Source: Prunella strophiata (taxonomy: Eukaryota > Chordata > Aves > Passeriformes > Prunellidae). Taken from it: a DNA stretch of 64,000 nt. Made by a program: the position numbers and the translations under genes. Below, piece by piece: positions 48,878-62,290 of the stretch (within the stretch, counting starts at the first letter, position 1; each line of letters begins with the position of its first letter). The notes below the pieces were generated by a model. It had not been told where the DNA came from. It did no database searches and was given only the letters and a program-made list of their open reading frames with translations. The stretch lies in assembly GCA_036583965.1 (NCBI GenBank), contig JAZBQD010000017.1, positions 24,028,385 through 24,092,384 of the forward strand, written 5' to 3'.

Positions 48878-51800
48878 AGAACAAAGCTGAAAACCAACAA
48901 ACACAAGCCCAGAAGGAAGATAATGGTGACTTAAGTCAATAAGGTGGCCAGGAGTTAAAGCCACAGAGGTGAAGAGTAGACAGTATGAGAAATAGCTGAA
49001 GAAATGGCTGAAAGAGAGAATGACTTAGGTAATGACACAATAACTGCCTAAACTACCAGTTTTTCCAGTGTGGTGCATGTTTTGGAATTTTCTCATTTGC
49101 CTTATGCATTTGAAATTTTATTTCTTTGATGATACTACCACATTCTGAACTAGAGCTAGCTAGTGCAATTATGCTAACCCTGGCATTGTTTGTACATCTG
49201 AATATCAGCTTTTAAATTCAGAATGACTCAGGCTTGGACAAAACACAGGAATTGATGTATAACATTAAGATGCTATTTAATCCCTTAAGAAGAATTATGC
49301 TAATCCCCTCTTTGTGTGGAGAGTAAAAATTAAAAGTGACATAATGAACCTTGTAGACATTGATGGAAATACCTTGTGTGTCCAGATTGGTTAAACCTTG
49401 TAGTTGCAGGTAGACAGTCAGTAGTAACTGATTTAGCAACTGTGACTGCTGACTTGCACATGCAGCATGGAACCTTTTTTCAAGTAGTGTTAATTTCCAT
49501 AAAGAGCATCAAACTATATCAAGAGTTTCATTCATCCCCTATTGGCAGATTGTTGACCATAATCAAAGATAAGTTCCTAAGTAATTCAAAAGACTAAAAA
49601 TATGGAAAACTCACACTCTCATTACAAAAAATTATTAAGGTGATGTTGTATAAAGTATTTATTTACCATGCATCGGCTTCCCCTTCAGCACAATATAGAT
49701 GGCAGTATTTAAGTGACATTAGACTGATTCTGTTTGGATCCTATTGTGTTTTGTTCTTCTGACTTGAAGACTGTAAGTTTACACAACAATGACCTTACCC
49801 AGTCTGGTGTTTTCCCATTGCTAAATAAGAAGAACCTGGTCTAGCTTCACGGAGCAATATCTTGGCTTTGTACTCCAGTGACTTTTCAGACTGGCTCTGG
49901 CAGCTGATAGATCTTGCCTTCAAAGAGTTCAGCTGTTGAACCTGAAGAAAATAAAATTAAAAAAAAGGCAAGCAGGGTTTTTCTAAGAGTGTGTTAAAAC
50001 TGAATTTAATATTCTGAGAAAAGATTTGAAGAAAGTCAAAGCCATATAAGGGAGCAAAAGAAATGATGAAGATGTGGATTAGGACAAAGAGAATTATATC
50101 TCTCTCCTTCAGACACAGTGAAAGCCTAGATTGTCTCAGTTGCAAAATGTATTCATCCTAATAGCAGGTGTCTGTATTAGCATGTCGATGGAATGCTATG
50201 TTAGACAATTATATTTATCATGTCATAGCTTCCCATATGTGTTTAACTTTGCAGGAAATATAAATGTACTCAGTATCACTACCAAAAGACCACTCTTCCT
50301 GTACACTAAATGTATATTTCCATTGCTGTAAGTCAGTTTGACTAATGTAAGAAAATTTGAAAGATCATCCTTTGGAGCAGTTGTATTAACAACTCAGAAG
50401 GACTGGACTAGCAAATACTCAAACATTTAGACAATAGAATAAGTATTCTTATATAATGAGTACAGCAATCCACTCATCCTTCCGTATTGCTTCTAAATAC
50501 AGCATTATAGCATTTCTTTTTCTTTGTGTTTTCAATTTACACTCTAGATTTAGAAATGAAAAGTATTTTCCTTAAAGGTCATGTCACTTGGGTAAATAGT
50601 TTCATTGGGTGGATCTGACTGAAATATAAGTACTCTATTCAGATGATGACAAGGGAAAGCTGCCTTTTTTTTTTTATTATTTGAACTGTTACGAATTTTC
50701 TAAGTAGCTTGTCTTTCTCCAAACTTCCATGACTCAAAGATTTGTACAAAGCACTGTTAAATGAGACAATCCAAAAACACTGGGTTTTTTTGTTTGTAGA
50801 TTTGTATGTTTTTTTGTATGTAGTAACATACTTACTGTATGTTATAACTCACTAACAACCCACAGCAGTGTTATGCTCTCTCTCTGCTTTCTTGACTTTT
50901 GGCTTTTATTTTCACAAGAATTCTAAAATTATAGCAGGGCAAAATAATGCGGAAGCTATTGTTTTTTGTGAAATCTAAGTAGTATAAAAGATCAAGGGAG
51001 GGATGAATTTCAACATATCACCTTCCTGTTAAATTTCTCTTATTTAATTCTTCTCCTGCTGCAAGCTTTTCCACATCACTAATCACTCTATTTACCTGCC
51101 TGTACCTTTATATTTATATTCTTTCTTATTTAACTGACTATCCAAAAACAAAAGCATGGACATGTGATGATAGTAGCCAGAAACACAAAGGAAGAGTAAG
51201 GTCAATAGCCAGTAGAATGAACAAAGCTGTAAAACTGTTAAGATTAGTGTAGGGAGGTGCACAGGCAACACCCACTGCAGCTTTCTGAATTAAACCTCTT
51301 GCTAAACATACTGTGAAGTCCATGCATCTTTCAGACATGGCAAGTGATCTTCTAGGGACTATGAAAACTTACCCAATTGTGTATATGCAAAATATTTCCT
51401 TGTAAATATACTATTAATATCAATTGGCAATATTGATAGTACCAAACACATTAGTAATATAAGTGGAAATCTGCACAAGGGATAGACTAGAAAAACATCT
51501 GGTAGAGCTGTAGTCATAAAACTGTGTAAAGCAGGTTTTCTGAGCATTACTCTTGGGACTCTTTTTCATTTATGTTCGTCCTTCTTTCCATCCTGATACG
51601 TTAATCTAGCAAATCAATAACACTGATGCATCTTAGAGCCAAGATTTTTCATGTGTCTAGCAACCATACTTCTCATTAGGACAACTATGAATAGATTTGA
51701 AACAGAGAACACATCACAAGAGAAGCTGTCAACCCCAATTCCATCTGATGTGGCAAAAGGAAGAAAATGTTATCTACAAGATAACATGAGGAATAAAAGC

Positions 51801-54800
51801 TCTTTGTTCCTTCTCATCCTCTTTTACCTTCCTTTGCATTTGCTATTTCTGAACTGCTTACTCATGTGAGTGGGTGTATAAGTGAACATTTATTGTAGTA
51901 AAAGGTTAAGGATGTTTCATCAACAGAAATGGACAATTAAACTAATCAGAAGTTTAATTTTCAGAAGTAGGAGAACACAGATTTTTCCATATAACTGATT
52001 TATAACCTTGTGCCTGTCTTAATAACTTAGCAATCTTGTCTGCCTGTCCACAAAACAAAATATGTATGGAGCTCAAATTTCAGTAACAAGGATCATTGAA
52101 TATCCAACTTAATACTATGCATCATTGTAAAAGGGGAATATTTTTAAGGGAATTTCTTATTGTTTTCTTTCCCCTCATTTGTCTTCTTTGTTAGTAATTT
52201 AATGTCCAATATCTAATTTTGAAATCACCCTGTATGACCCCCTACATCATGCACATTATTTCTGCTTATGCCTGTTACTGACAACCCTTTTTAGATAACA
52301 TATATAACAATACCTTTAAACAGATTAATACCATCAGTAGATTTGGATATTTTGCATGAAATGGGAGGAAGAACTTAGAACTTATAATGTGTCTTAAATG
52401 CGTTCTGACAGAGCAATATGTACATTGCTGGGGATTTTTTAATCTCCAATTTAATACCCACTACTTATTTAATTTGTATGGTGGCACAAGGAACTCATAG
52501 TTTCTTACTTAATTGTACTGTTCCCTAATTTTTGATAAAGCAGTGAAAGTAGTGTGCTGATAGCATTTCCATATTTGCCTGTTAAATAAGAAAGAGGAAT
52601 GGGATAAAGATAGTGTGTTAAATCATACAAACATTCCTTTTAAAAAGTATTTTCAGGACTCTTGGACAGATTAGTACTACCTGTGGACAAAATAATATCA
52701 AATCTGAAAGAAGATATAGCATTAAAAATAAAATACAATTTTGAAAATCCCTGTAAATAAGAAACAAGAAAAAATGAATTTGCAAAAGTAGCACAAAATT
52801 ACATTAAGTACTACATTACTAACAGTAATGAAAATAAAGAATGGAGGAAGCAATCTAACATGTGAAGGAAGGGTTTATTTGAGGGTAATTTTCAATACTA
52901 ATAAATTCAACAGCAAGTAACCAATGAATTTTATCCAGCAGTATGCTACATCTGAAAGGGAAATTGTATCAGAGTTGAAGCACAGTTGTGTAGATATAAA
53001 TAGTGCAAGTAATAATATGATGGATTGAAAATAGTTAACTTGCGTTTCTCTGTGCAATAGGAACATTTTAAAAATTATTCCATCAGAAAACTGACAAACA
53101 GGTGGCATCTAAATAAATAAGAATAATTCAGATACATGACTTCCTGATTTTCAACTTATTGTATTATATGGCCCTACTCAATGAGTCTGTTACTTTGTTT
53201 TAATAGATTTTAAATAAATTAAATGCTTGGTGTCTTCTGATGAGATTGTCAAAACAAACTCATGAAAAACTGAAACTACAAAATGCAGCACTCAGAGAAA
53301 AAAAAAAAAAAGAGAAGGAAAAAGATAAAACTGTGTTCTTCCTACTGATGGAAAAGGAATTTTCTTCTTCCATAACTGTGTTGAAAGTTTGACTGAATTC
53401 TTCTTTAGTGCCAGCTAGTGAATTTGCTACATATGGATCCAGTGGCTTTAATCTGTGTTGATTATCATGTTGCCATATCATGATGTTTTCCAAATAATTT
53501 TGTAGGAATGGCATGGCCACTGATAGTGAGTCTCATCTAGCTGCCAATTTTATTTGCAAAACATGATCTCATCTCTGTTGCTATGTCATTATGATGTTAT
53601 ACAGGAGATTTCAATTGCTGTTTATCAGCCTCAGCATGTTTTAATGTGGAGGACAGAAGTCTGAGGAAACAATTCTTCAGTTATGATTACTCACTTTAAC
53701 TCTGCATTGAGCAGGTGTCTGCTGGAACCATACACAGATTGTCAATAGGAAATAACTAAACAAAAATTGCAAGTGGGAAAATTCAAACTACTGGAGTTCT
53801 TTAAAAATAAGAAGTGATTAAGGAGAACATGATTGAATACATGTATTAGCATGAATGAACTGTGTCAATGTTCAACAAGAAAACCATTCCCATTATATTT
53901 TAAAAATTACAGACTTTGTTCCTTGCTTACTTTATTACAAGTGATTAAATTTCATTACATGTATTGTGGATATTAAAGAGTATTTGCCTGTTTGATCTAC
54001 AGAGATAGAAAAAGTTATAATCTGCAATGATGTTTCACTGACACTTCCCTAAATTGCATCTATGTGAATCAAATAGGAACAAAAGTATTCTACTTGCAGA
54101 AAAAAAACATAGAGGAAATTCATCATGTCTGCACTGGTCAAACCTTATGTAAACTGTCTAAAATCCTCCTTTTACTTCCCTCATCCTGCCCATGTGTTGC
54201 ATACCAAGTTCCCAAAGAGAGAAAACACTCACTACCCAAGAAAACACTGGATCTGAATTCCAGATGGAAAAGAAAGCCTTGAAATTCAGGATGCATTGAC
54301 TTAGGAAAAAGTGGGCTGGAACCTTGTTCTGTGTTATTGTTATTAACAGCCAGTGGACAATGCTGTTGAAGTTATGTTCTTGAATGTTTCTGGATGACTT
54401 AAGGGGAAAAAAATCTTTGCTACCTCTTGTTTTCTTTCTTTGAATACAGTCATTTATGCTTGGCATAATTAATGCCCCTACCTATGGATGGATACCTGCC
54501 TCTATCATGGTATTATAAGAATCACCAGCCTTAAAACTCAGCTTTGGCACTAGCCCTACAAAACTATCATTCCACCCTTGTTAAAATACATTTCTACTGC
54601 TATTTCTCATATGTGATATTGGTGTTCATCTCCATGGCATCACAAGGTGTCTTGAAAATCTGAAAACAAATATATATACCAACTCACCCAGAAAAGACTT
54701 TACTCTCTTCATCTGTTAGGGATAAAGGACCTTACTGGTCTTATTTTCTAGTACAGCCAAAGATCATGGTTTGGACAATTTCCACTCCTTGCATACTTAT

Positions 54801-57800
54801 ATTTCTGAGTTTAAACCAGATAACTGGAAATAAGGAAAATTATCTATGCCTCTCATTTACCCTTTTTATTTTCCATTTACTTGGAATCCCTGAGATTTAT
54901 GCCTGCATTTTACGTATCTATGTTCTTGTATCTATGTGCATGGTTCTGAGACTTGCTTTAGAATTGAAGGTTTCTTTACAATAGACACCATGTAGTCTCT
55001 GGTATTAATGGCAATTTAGTTGTTTTTTTATTTTTAGTTCTGAGATAATGCTACCAGAATTTAGACCTGTTTTGTTAAAAACTAAGTAATAGAGAATTAC
55101 AGCTTGTGCTCTTTAATTGATTGACCATATTCAGTTTTATTTCTATTAGAAAATTGAACATAGGTGGAAAACAAAAGGCTCTGAATCAAATATTTTAGAT
55201 ATAAAAGATTGTGTGAATGTTGTACAAGGCCATAACTGGGATTTTAAAGTTTCTTTATTTTAGATACTTTATCCTTTGCAATTGTTCTTACTTTACACAT
55301 AAACTAGCCCATATTTTCCTTTGATTTTCATTTAATCAATCTTACTATGATAAAAGACACTGTCTTGTTTAAATTACTGTGCTAATGAGATTTATTTCAT
55401 GTCACTTGAAGGATATAGCTTCCTTATCCAGCTTTCCAATTCAAAATAAGCAACACCTTTCTAGTTCAGAAAATATACTGTCTCTAGGCTCAAAAACGTA
55501 TCATAGAGTTTTCAAACACTAACAGAGCTTTCCCTTTCCAGATTTGTTATTAGAATTCAGGCAACATTTCACAGAAAAGGGAGGTGGAGAAAAACAGGTT
55601 TCTATTTAATATTATTTATAGACTAACCTTGGCATATACTTCAGGTTCTGTAAACCTTGCCAGTAAGCCACTTCTCAAGTATATCAGACCTTGTGCATCA
55701 ACAGTGGCCAAAATACTACACACAGTTCAGAAATGCTGCTGTAAAAAAGAAAGGGGGAAGGAAAAAAAAGAAAATAAAGAGTTTTTGATGATGGAGGGGG
55801 GTTGTTGGGGTTTTTTTGTGTGTGGTTTTTCGTGTGTTTTTGTAGTTCTTATCATTATTTAAAAAAAAAAAAACCAGTCACAGTTACTTTGTTTTTATAA
55901 AATGATTATGTTATTTCTCTGCTATTATTACCTAGGTCTCATCAGTGAACTCTATGGGAAATCATTTACTTTCAAAATGAACCAAGATTTATGGTGAATT
56001 TACTGGAAAACAGTTCAAGCTCATGGGCTATGATCAATCTGTGAACTGCTGACTATAGCTGTGAAATAATAGAAACAGAAACCTTGTGAGTTTTCCTCTA
56101 GAACAGCTGTTTTGGGTCTTAGGCAAGCCATTAACCTTTAGATATGTCTGAGTTGAATTTAAAAGCACAGGAGAGAAATTTTTAGGAGACAAGGTGTGAT
56201 TCCAGGAGGTTTATTTATTCCATTTATTAAATCAAATGTGAGTCCATTTCAAATGAAACAGTTGCAAGAAGCTGTTTTTCTATATTGCTCATGCCACTTA
56301 TTGTATGAATACATTAATTAAACACTGCATTTTTTCATACTTAGAGAGTGCTATAAGACAATTTTACCATAAAAAGTAGTAAATTTGGGGGGTGAAGAGT
56401 GATACTGATGCATTGTCCCTCATGCAAAGTCCTACACTTTGACAGTCAAATTATTTATATACATGCTTCACGTCTTCCTCCTGTTTCACTCCTCATATAG
56501 CATTTTTGCAGTGAGAAGTGTCATTATTTGAGATTCTGTTCATTATACTATGTCTTGCATATATGGGGTTTTTTTCATGCAAGTTGCTGTAATAACACCA
56601 TTCTTGATACTGGATCTAAAAAACACTGTTTAGTGTTTTCAAATCATGGTGAAAATCTCAAAGAACATAAATTACCATCAATTTTGTGAAATACATATAT
56701 ATCTCAAATTTTCTGAGAAAGTCTGAAAGAAAATCTCTCCATGGTAGTTTAAAATCTCCAATCATTTAGATTTTAGAAAGTTACAAGAAAGAAAATGAGA
56801 AATAGAACATCATGGCCTCTGTTAATTTTCTTCTCAAAATATACAGGGCTATGGTGGTTTGTCTGGAATATTTCCTATGTTATGGAAGGTGGAAAAATTT
56901 GTGTTACTCTCCTCAATATAAATAACAGTTCCACATTTTTATTGATTTCTTCTCTGCAGATTAATTACCCCTTTATATTTTCACTCCATTTTTATCAATG
57001 CCTATGAATCTTAATTTCACCTATTCTCCTGTTCTTTGATCTTAACAGATATTCCTTTGAAAGCTGCTGAAGATAAAGTGTCAAATGCCCTGCAGTCAGA
57101 GTGAAATGTGAAGTGCACAGTAGTAATTCCCAAATCATTCTTCAGGTGTATGTTTTGTCTGCACTAGATTTCTGTGCTGAGATTGAGGTGGAGACTTTTG
57201 TCTCGGTCTGTTTCCAAACCCACCATCCTCAAATCTTTGTTTTGGTGAGAAGGAAACCAGTGGACAGGGGTTGGAATGCAGCTCCACACACCATTTCAAG
57301 TGCTTCAGATTAACCTGAAATTTCTGGTTTATCCCCATAAGCCCAATGTTCCTGGGACTTCTGTCTGAAGCAGTTCTGTGGTATTCTGCCACAGAGGAAA
57401 TAATTATTTATTTTATTGTTATTGGGTCTGATTTTACTGTGTCTGCTGCTCTGTCAGTATCTCCTGTAGGTGAAATATTCAGCATGAACTCTACACCTGA
57501 GAATGTGACAACATCATGCTGTACCTTAATTCTAGCAGGATTGTTACCCTAGCAACACTGAAAAACCAAACGGGACAATGGTTAACCGTGTATTCAGTGT
57601 AGCTGGGAGAAGTTTAAAACAGCAGTCTAGCAACTAATGTCCTACAGAGATAATTTTCTTCCCTGAAAATATTCCTATTCTGTCATGAATTCTTCTGTCA
57701 TGAATACATGCATGACAATCTCACAGCATGTCCTGTTTGTTAAAAATTTGGCTTGGAAAATACTTGGAAAATACTACTATACTGTTGAAACATTTGAGTA

Positions 57801-59146
57801 TTTTTATGTATGTGAAATTGTATTGGCTTTTACTTAAATTTGTGTGTATACTGATTCTCTAATCCATTTATCATTATTCTTCTTATATAGGTACTTATAT
57901 GTCTTCAAATTACAATAGTGTAAACATACAATGGATTGTGCTTTATTTCCAGATGTCACTCCTTGATCTTCCTAAATCAATCTTTTCCATTAGCATATTA
58001 GCAGTTATGGAAGAGAAACTGTAGATAAAATATGAATTTTAGTTAAGTTGGGAGAACAAAAAAACCTTCATGAGCATGTCTTTTGGTATAACACAGTTTT
58101 AAAAGGTCCTAACAAATTCTGCCAGGAAAAAAATCATTTAAAGACTGTTAACTTTGTCTCTCTTATAAAATAACACAGAAAGCATTCTCTCTTGGAAAGG
58201 TTGATTTGATACGCAGGTAGATTGCAGATGAACTGAGTGTTAACTGTTGGTTTCAAATAAGGCATGAAGTAATGAATATACCTTTTAACTAGAAAGCTCT
58301 TTAGCCTTTTTTCAGTGCATTAGACATTTTTAATTAAAGAAAAAAATAGGGTTTATAACAGCAAAAACTGATCCTAGTCAACAATTTGGTTGAATACAAT
58401 GACAAAAACATGCTTCTCCTTCCTACAATGTATAACTGGAAAATATTTTTTTAACCAGATGAAGTGCAAAATTGAGTTCTATTTCTAATATTTTCAGTTT
58501 TCTGATAAAGATGTAATTTCCAGTAACTGGAGAAAGGCTGCACTAAGGAATACAGCAGTAGAAGATCACAAAATTTTCAAGTGCTTACTGATCTTATTCT
58601 TACCAAGAACTGCAGAGGAAAGTGAGAGGGGAGCAGGATTATTAGCACTGTAGTGGGACTCTAATTCTTTAAATCACCAGTATATCATGTGTTCTTTCCT
58701 GACTCTAAATTCTGTGTTTCTGAAATGAATTGCCTATGCTGTCTGGGATTCCTGGAGGTGTAGCATCCTGTCTCTGGTAGGAGCAGCAGTTATGATGGAA
58801 GTGTCTTGATGGGATTCAGGACCCAGTAACACTATCTGTAGGTCCCAAGTGGAAACATGGCCATGCTCTGTCTGGCAGATGAATCCAGCATTTGAAAAAC
58901 TTTGTGTGGGATCTGTAACCTTGAATCCTATCGACTGGAACTCCACTTACTCATTTATCTTTGTGCAAGGTGTTTGGACCTAAGTCTTCTACTGTGGTCA
59001 TGGACTCACTTGGGAGAGGTATCTGCAGTGAAAGCTACAGTCTAACACAGCAGCAGCACACTAGCTTTCTTGTGCAGCAGCCTAAATAAATGTTTGTAAT
59101 AAAACCAGTATATAATTAACACAATTCTGAAGGCTTTACCTTCTCA
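48876..59146. other. long unique AT-rich stretch, no gene seen
   Basis: About 10 kb with no recognised interspersed repeat, RNA gene or coding exon. Minor items are A-runs at about 53299-53312, a G/T-rich run at about 55794-55845 followed by 13 A, and small direct repeats near 57678-57705 (TTCTGTCATGAAT) and 57752-57773 (CTTGGAAAATA). ORFs do not exceed about 100 codons. Confidence 0.5.
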
Positions 59147-59463
59147 GAGAATCACAGAATATCCTGAGTTGGAACTGACCCACAAGGGTCATCAAATGTA
59201 GCTCCTGGTTCTGCACAGGACATCACCAAGATTCCCTGCATGACCCTGAGAGCATTTTCCAAATACTTCTTGATCTCTGTCAGGCTTGGTGGTGTGACGA
59301 CTTCCCTGAGGAGCCTGTTCCAGAGCCCAGCCACCCTCTGGATGAACCACCTGCTCCTAATATCAAATCTAAACCTTCCCTGACACAACTTCAGGCCATT
59401 CCCTTGGGTCCTGTTATTCCAGGCCAGGGGTTTGTAATGCAGACTTTTTATTAAAGTTTCCAT
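59147..59463 (-). mobile_element. CR1 LINE 3' end with open ORF2 C-terminal frame
   Basis: AGAATCACAGAATATCCTGA at 59147 is the reverse complement of a CR1 3' terminus. The minus strand 59463-59152 stays open for 103 codons and reads the CR1 ORF2 C-terminal module (GNGLKLCQGRFRFDI, then WNRLLREVVTPPSL). The frame extends into the 3' end without a stop before the terminus. It is cut off upstream, so no RT domain remains. The similarity is best between 59147 and about 59420. Confidence 0.9.
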
Positions 59464-59559
59464 TTAGTGACTTATTATTTAAAATGTCCATTGAATATTA
59501 GACTGGAAGACATAATGTACACCGCTATTCACATAAGTGTCCAAGTACATCTGAAAGAC

Positions 59560-59855
59560 CACAGAATCACAGACCCACAGAATGGCAATGGCTGGGATTG
59601 GAAGTGTCCTCTGGAGATCATCCAGTTCCCTCCACCTGGCTAGAACAGGTTCACCTGGAACAAGGATCTCGTCCAGGTAGGTTTTGAATATCTTGAGGAC
59701 TCTGCAACATCTCTGGGCAGCCTGGTCCAGGGTTGTTTGAGGTCACCCTCAAAGTAAAGTTCTTCCTTATGTTCAGATGGAGTTTCTGTGCTTTATTTTG
59801 TGCCCTTTACCATTTGTCCTGCTACTGTGCGCCATTGAAAAGTGTCTGGCTCTGC
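59560..59855 (-). mobile_element. second CR1 LINE 3'-end fragment
   Basis: A second CR1 3' end in the same orientation, starting CCACAGAATCACAGACCCAC. It continues through GAGATCATCCAGTTCC, ACCTCTCTGGGCAGCCTG-like sequence at about 59710-59735 and TTCTTCCTTATGTTCAGATG (59761-59780). It is of a different CR1 subtype from the copy just to its left. Confidence 0.87.
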
Positions 59856-60215
59856 CCTCTCAGTAAAGACTGATACAAAGAAGGCATTCAGTAACTCCAC
59901 CTTTTCTTCAACACCAGGAAGCCCACCCAATGCAGTAGTGGACCAACATTTTCCTTAGTTTTGCTGCTGGTGCATTTGAAGAAGAGTTTTCTTGTTCTTG
60001 ATATTCTTCATGAGATTTAATTCCAAAAGGACCTTTGCCATCTCTGTCACATCTCTGAATACTTTGGCAAAGTTCCTTTGCTCCTTCCAAACACTGTCTT
60101 CCTTTTCCCATTCTTCATAAAATTTTCTTCTGTTTTTGCCAGAAGCTTCTTGCTCATCCACCCGTTCCATGTTTCTGGGTGCTTCAATCAAAACAACTTC
60201 ACAAACAAGCACTGT
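59856..60215 (-). mobile_element. CR1 LINE endonuclease-RT linker fragment
   Basis: Immediately after the previous 3' end, the minus strand encodes a charged segment (KVFRDVTEMAKVLLELNLMK at about 60074-60015). This matches the basic/acidic linker between CR1 endonuclease and RT, followed on the plus strand by TACAAAGAAGGCATTCAGTA (59874-59893), a typical antisense CR1 block. The reading frame is open from 60269 to 59955. Late ORF2 is missing between this and the preceding 3' end, so it is either an internal deletion or two abutting copies. Confidence 0.75.
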
Positions 60216-62084
60216 CTCATCTTCCAATTCCATTACCTCTGTATACCAGAGTAAGAAGAGATAAGGCAAAAGTAAAGACTGTAAAACTTATGCAAGTTGA
60301 TGGTACTGAACTCTTGCAATGTTCTTGCAGAACTCCTGTTTATCATCTTATCTTCTCTATGCGAAGCCCAGTCTTTGTCCTAAATATAATTTTATGCACT
60401 GAAAGCTCCCAGACTGTCACAGACTTAGAATGAGACAACGAGTAGTTCCTAGGAAACATGATGTTCCATATCTATGTACTGAAATAAATTTATCTTTCAC
60501 TTAATAGCAGAACAAATTAGTCATAATCTCAGATGCTGATGCACATTATGCTGAGACATACCCACACTAATATGTTTTCTGATAAAGCAAATGCTTGCTC
60601 TTTCAGAGTACAAATCATATTTTGCCTCTAGTAAAGTCAAGGGAGAAAGAACTGAATCTCTGGCAGGGCTGCTTACTTGAAGAGATTTGGAAATGTTGAG
60701 CAAATTTCACTAAACAGGTGTATAGACCGCAGCACTCAAGGCTGGAAAATTAGAATGCAAGTGGGAAATGATAGAAACAAAGCAAGACAGGTGAAGCAAG
60801 CACTATCATGGATATATGAGTGTCTCACAGATCCATCCATGTATGAAAACTACAAATCTGTGCTGTTTATAAGTATGATGTTATCCTAGTTTCATGACTT
60901 AATCAATTTCTTTAATGTGATTGGATCTTCTCTAACAGGACTTTCAGCCTGACACTGAGAAGCAGCACAGTGGTACAATCAGTGACACAGAGGACTCATG
61001 TTTCACTGAATGTGATAAGCACTTTGCTTTGATTTTAACTGGTAAGTCTGTTAGTGGACACTTCTGGTCCATCTGTCACTTTAAATCAGAAAATAACACA
61101 CATTTCCCTGTCTCAACTTTTGATCAGATATTGGAAACAGTAGCCATTCAAAAGGTGACTAATACCCTCAGATTTTATTACAAGGGAGAGGGAGAGTAGG
61201 CTGTGAATATTTTCTTACTGGGTGTTTTTTAAGTATTTATTTAATATTTTAACATATAATCTTCCGAGTCCAGATTTATTCTATCAAATGTTTTTTGTTC
61301 TCAAAATGTTAATTTATTAATTTCTACTGTTTTACTATTACAGATGCTATAATTTCACCTTTTAAAGATACTGTAATTACAAAGATGCTAAATATTTTCA
61401 TCGTCTTTACTTAAAAAAATTAACCAGCCGTAAATAAGGATTGTGAAAAAAATTAGCAAGATTTTTGATAATGAGATCTCACTCTTGATTTACAGTGGCA
61501 GATGATGTATAAAATATGAATGAAGTTAATACTGAACTATAATGCTACTACATCAGCTGCCAGATAGCACAGCTGTTATGTTGGGAATTTGTGTCTGTCT
61601 CCAGCTTTCCAAAGAAAATGAAAAAAAATCTTACAGAACACTACCGAATATGAACAAGAATGACTAAAGTATCTGTTATTACCAGCAAAAATAGTCAAGA
61701 CGTGATGCTGTCTTACGCTAAAACCCAGTTTCTTAGAGGTACAGTAGTAATGAATACTTTATGTTCAGTTTTACATTAACATATAATTCAATATCTCTTC
61801 TTAGTATAGAGAAGATATAACAGTGAATTCCAGCATTCCAAAAATCAGTGGCAATTTGCTCTCCCTAACTTCAGAACATACAGGGTCTCATGTGGTGTTC
61901 TGACTGAAACAAAGGATAACACCTATTTCATGCAACTTCCTACAGAAAAGAACAAAGACAACATTTTGGAGATCTGCTAGGCTGCACATAGAATTTCCAG
62001 GGATGAGACTGAACAGTTGTGCATGGCAGGCTGTGAAATGTACTGTACTTAACTCATACTATTCATAAACAAGTTTTCTGTATA
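60216..62084. other. unique sequence, no gene seen
   Basis: AT-rich with short ORFs only; no repeat family recognised. Confidence 0.5.
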
Positions 62085-62290
62085 CCCACTCTAACCTCAC
62101 CTGGAGCAATTTAAACCTGTTGCTTTTCGTTGCACGCTCGGTGATCATGGGAGACAAATGATTCTTCTTGGCCTTGAGGCAGCTCACCTCCTGAGTTGAG
62201 GACTCTAATCACACTGTCCCTCAGTTTTCAGGGATATGAGATGAGGCAATGGAGGGTATTTCAGCCTCTTGCAATAAACCTTGTTATCAC
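62085..62290 (-). mobile_element. possible old CR1/L3-like LINE 3' remnant
   Basis: AATTTAAACCTGTTGCTTTT (62109-62128), then a GAGGACTCTAATCACACTGT-type block (62198-62217) and TTTCAGCCTCTTGC at 62259-62272, occur in the order seen in antisense amniote CR1/L3 3' regions. The divergence is high and no terminus is visible, so this is tentative. Confidence 0.45.
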
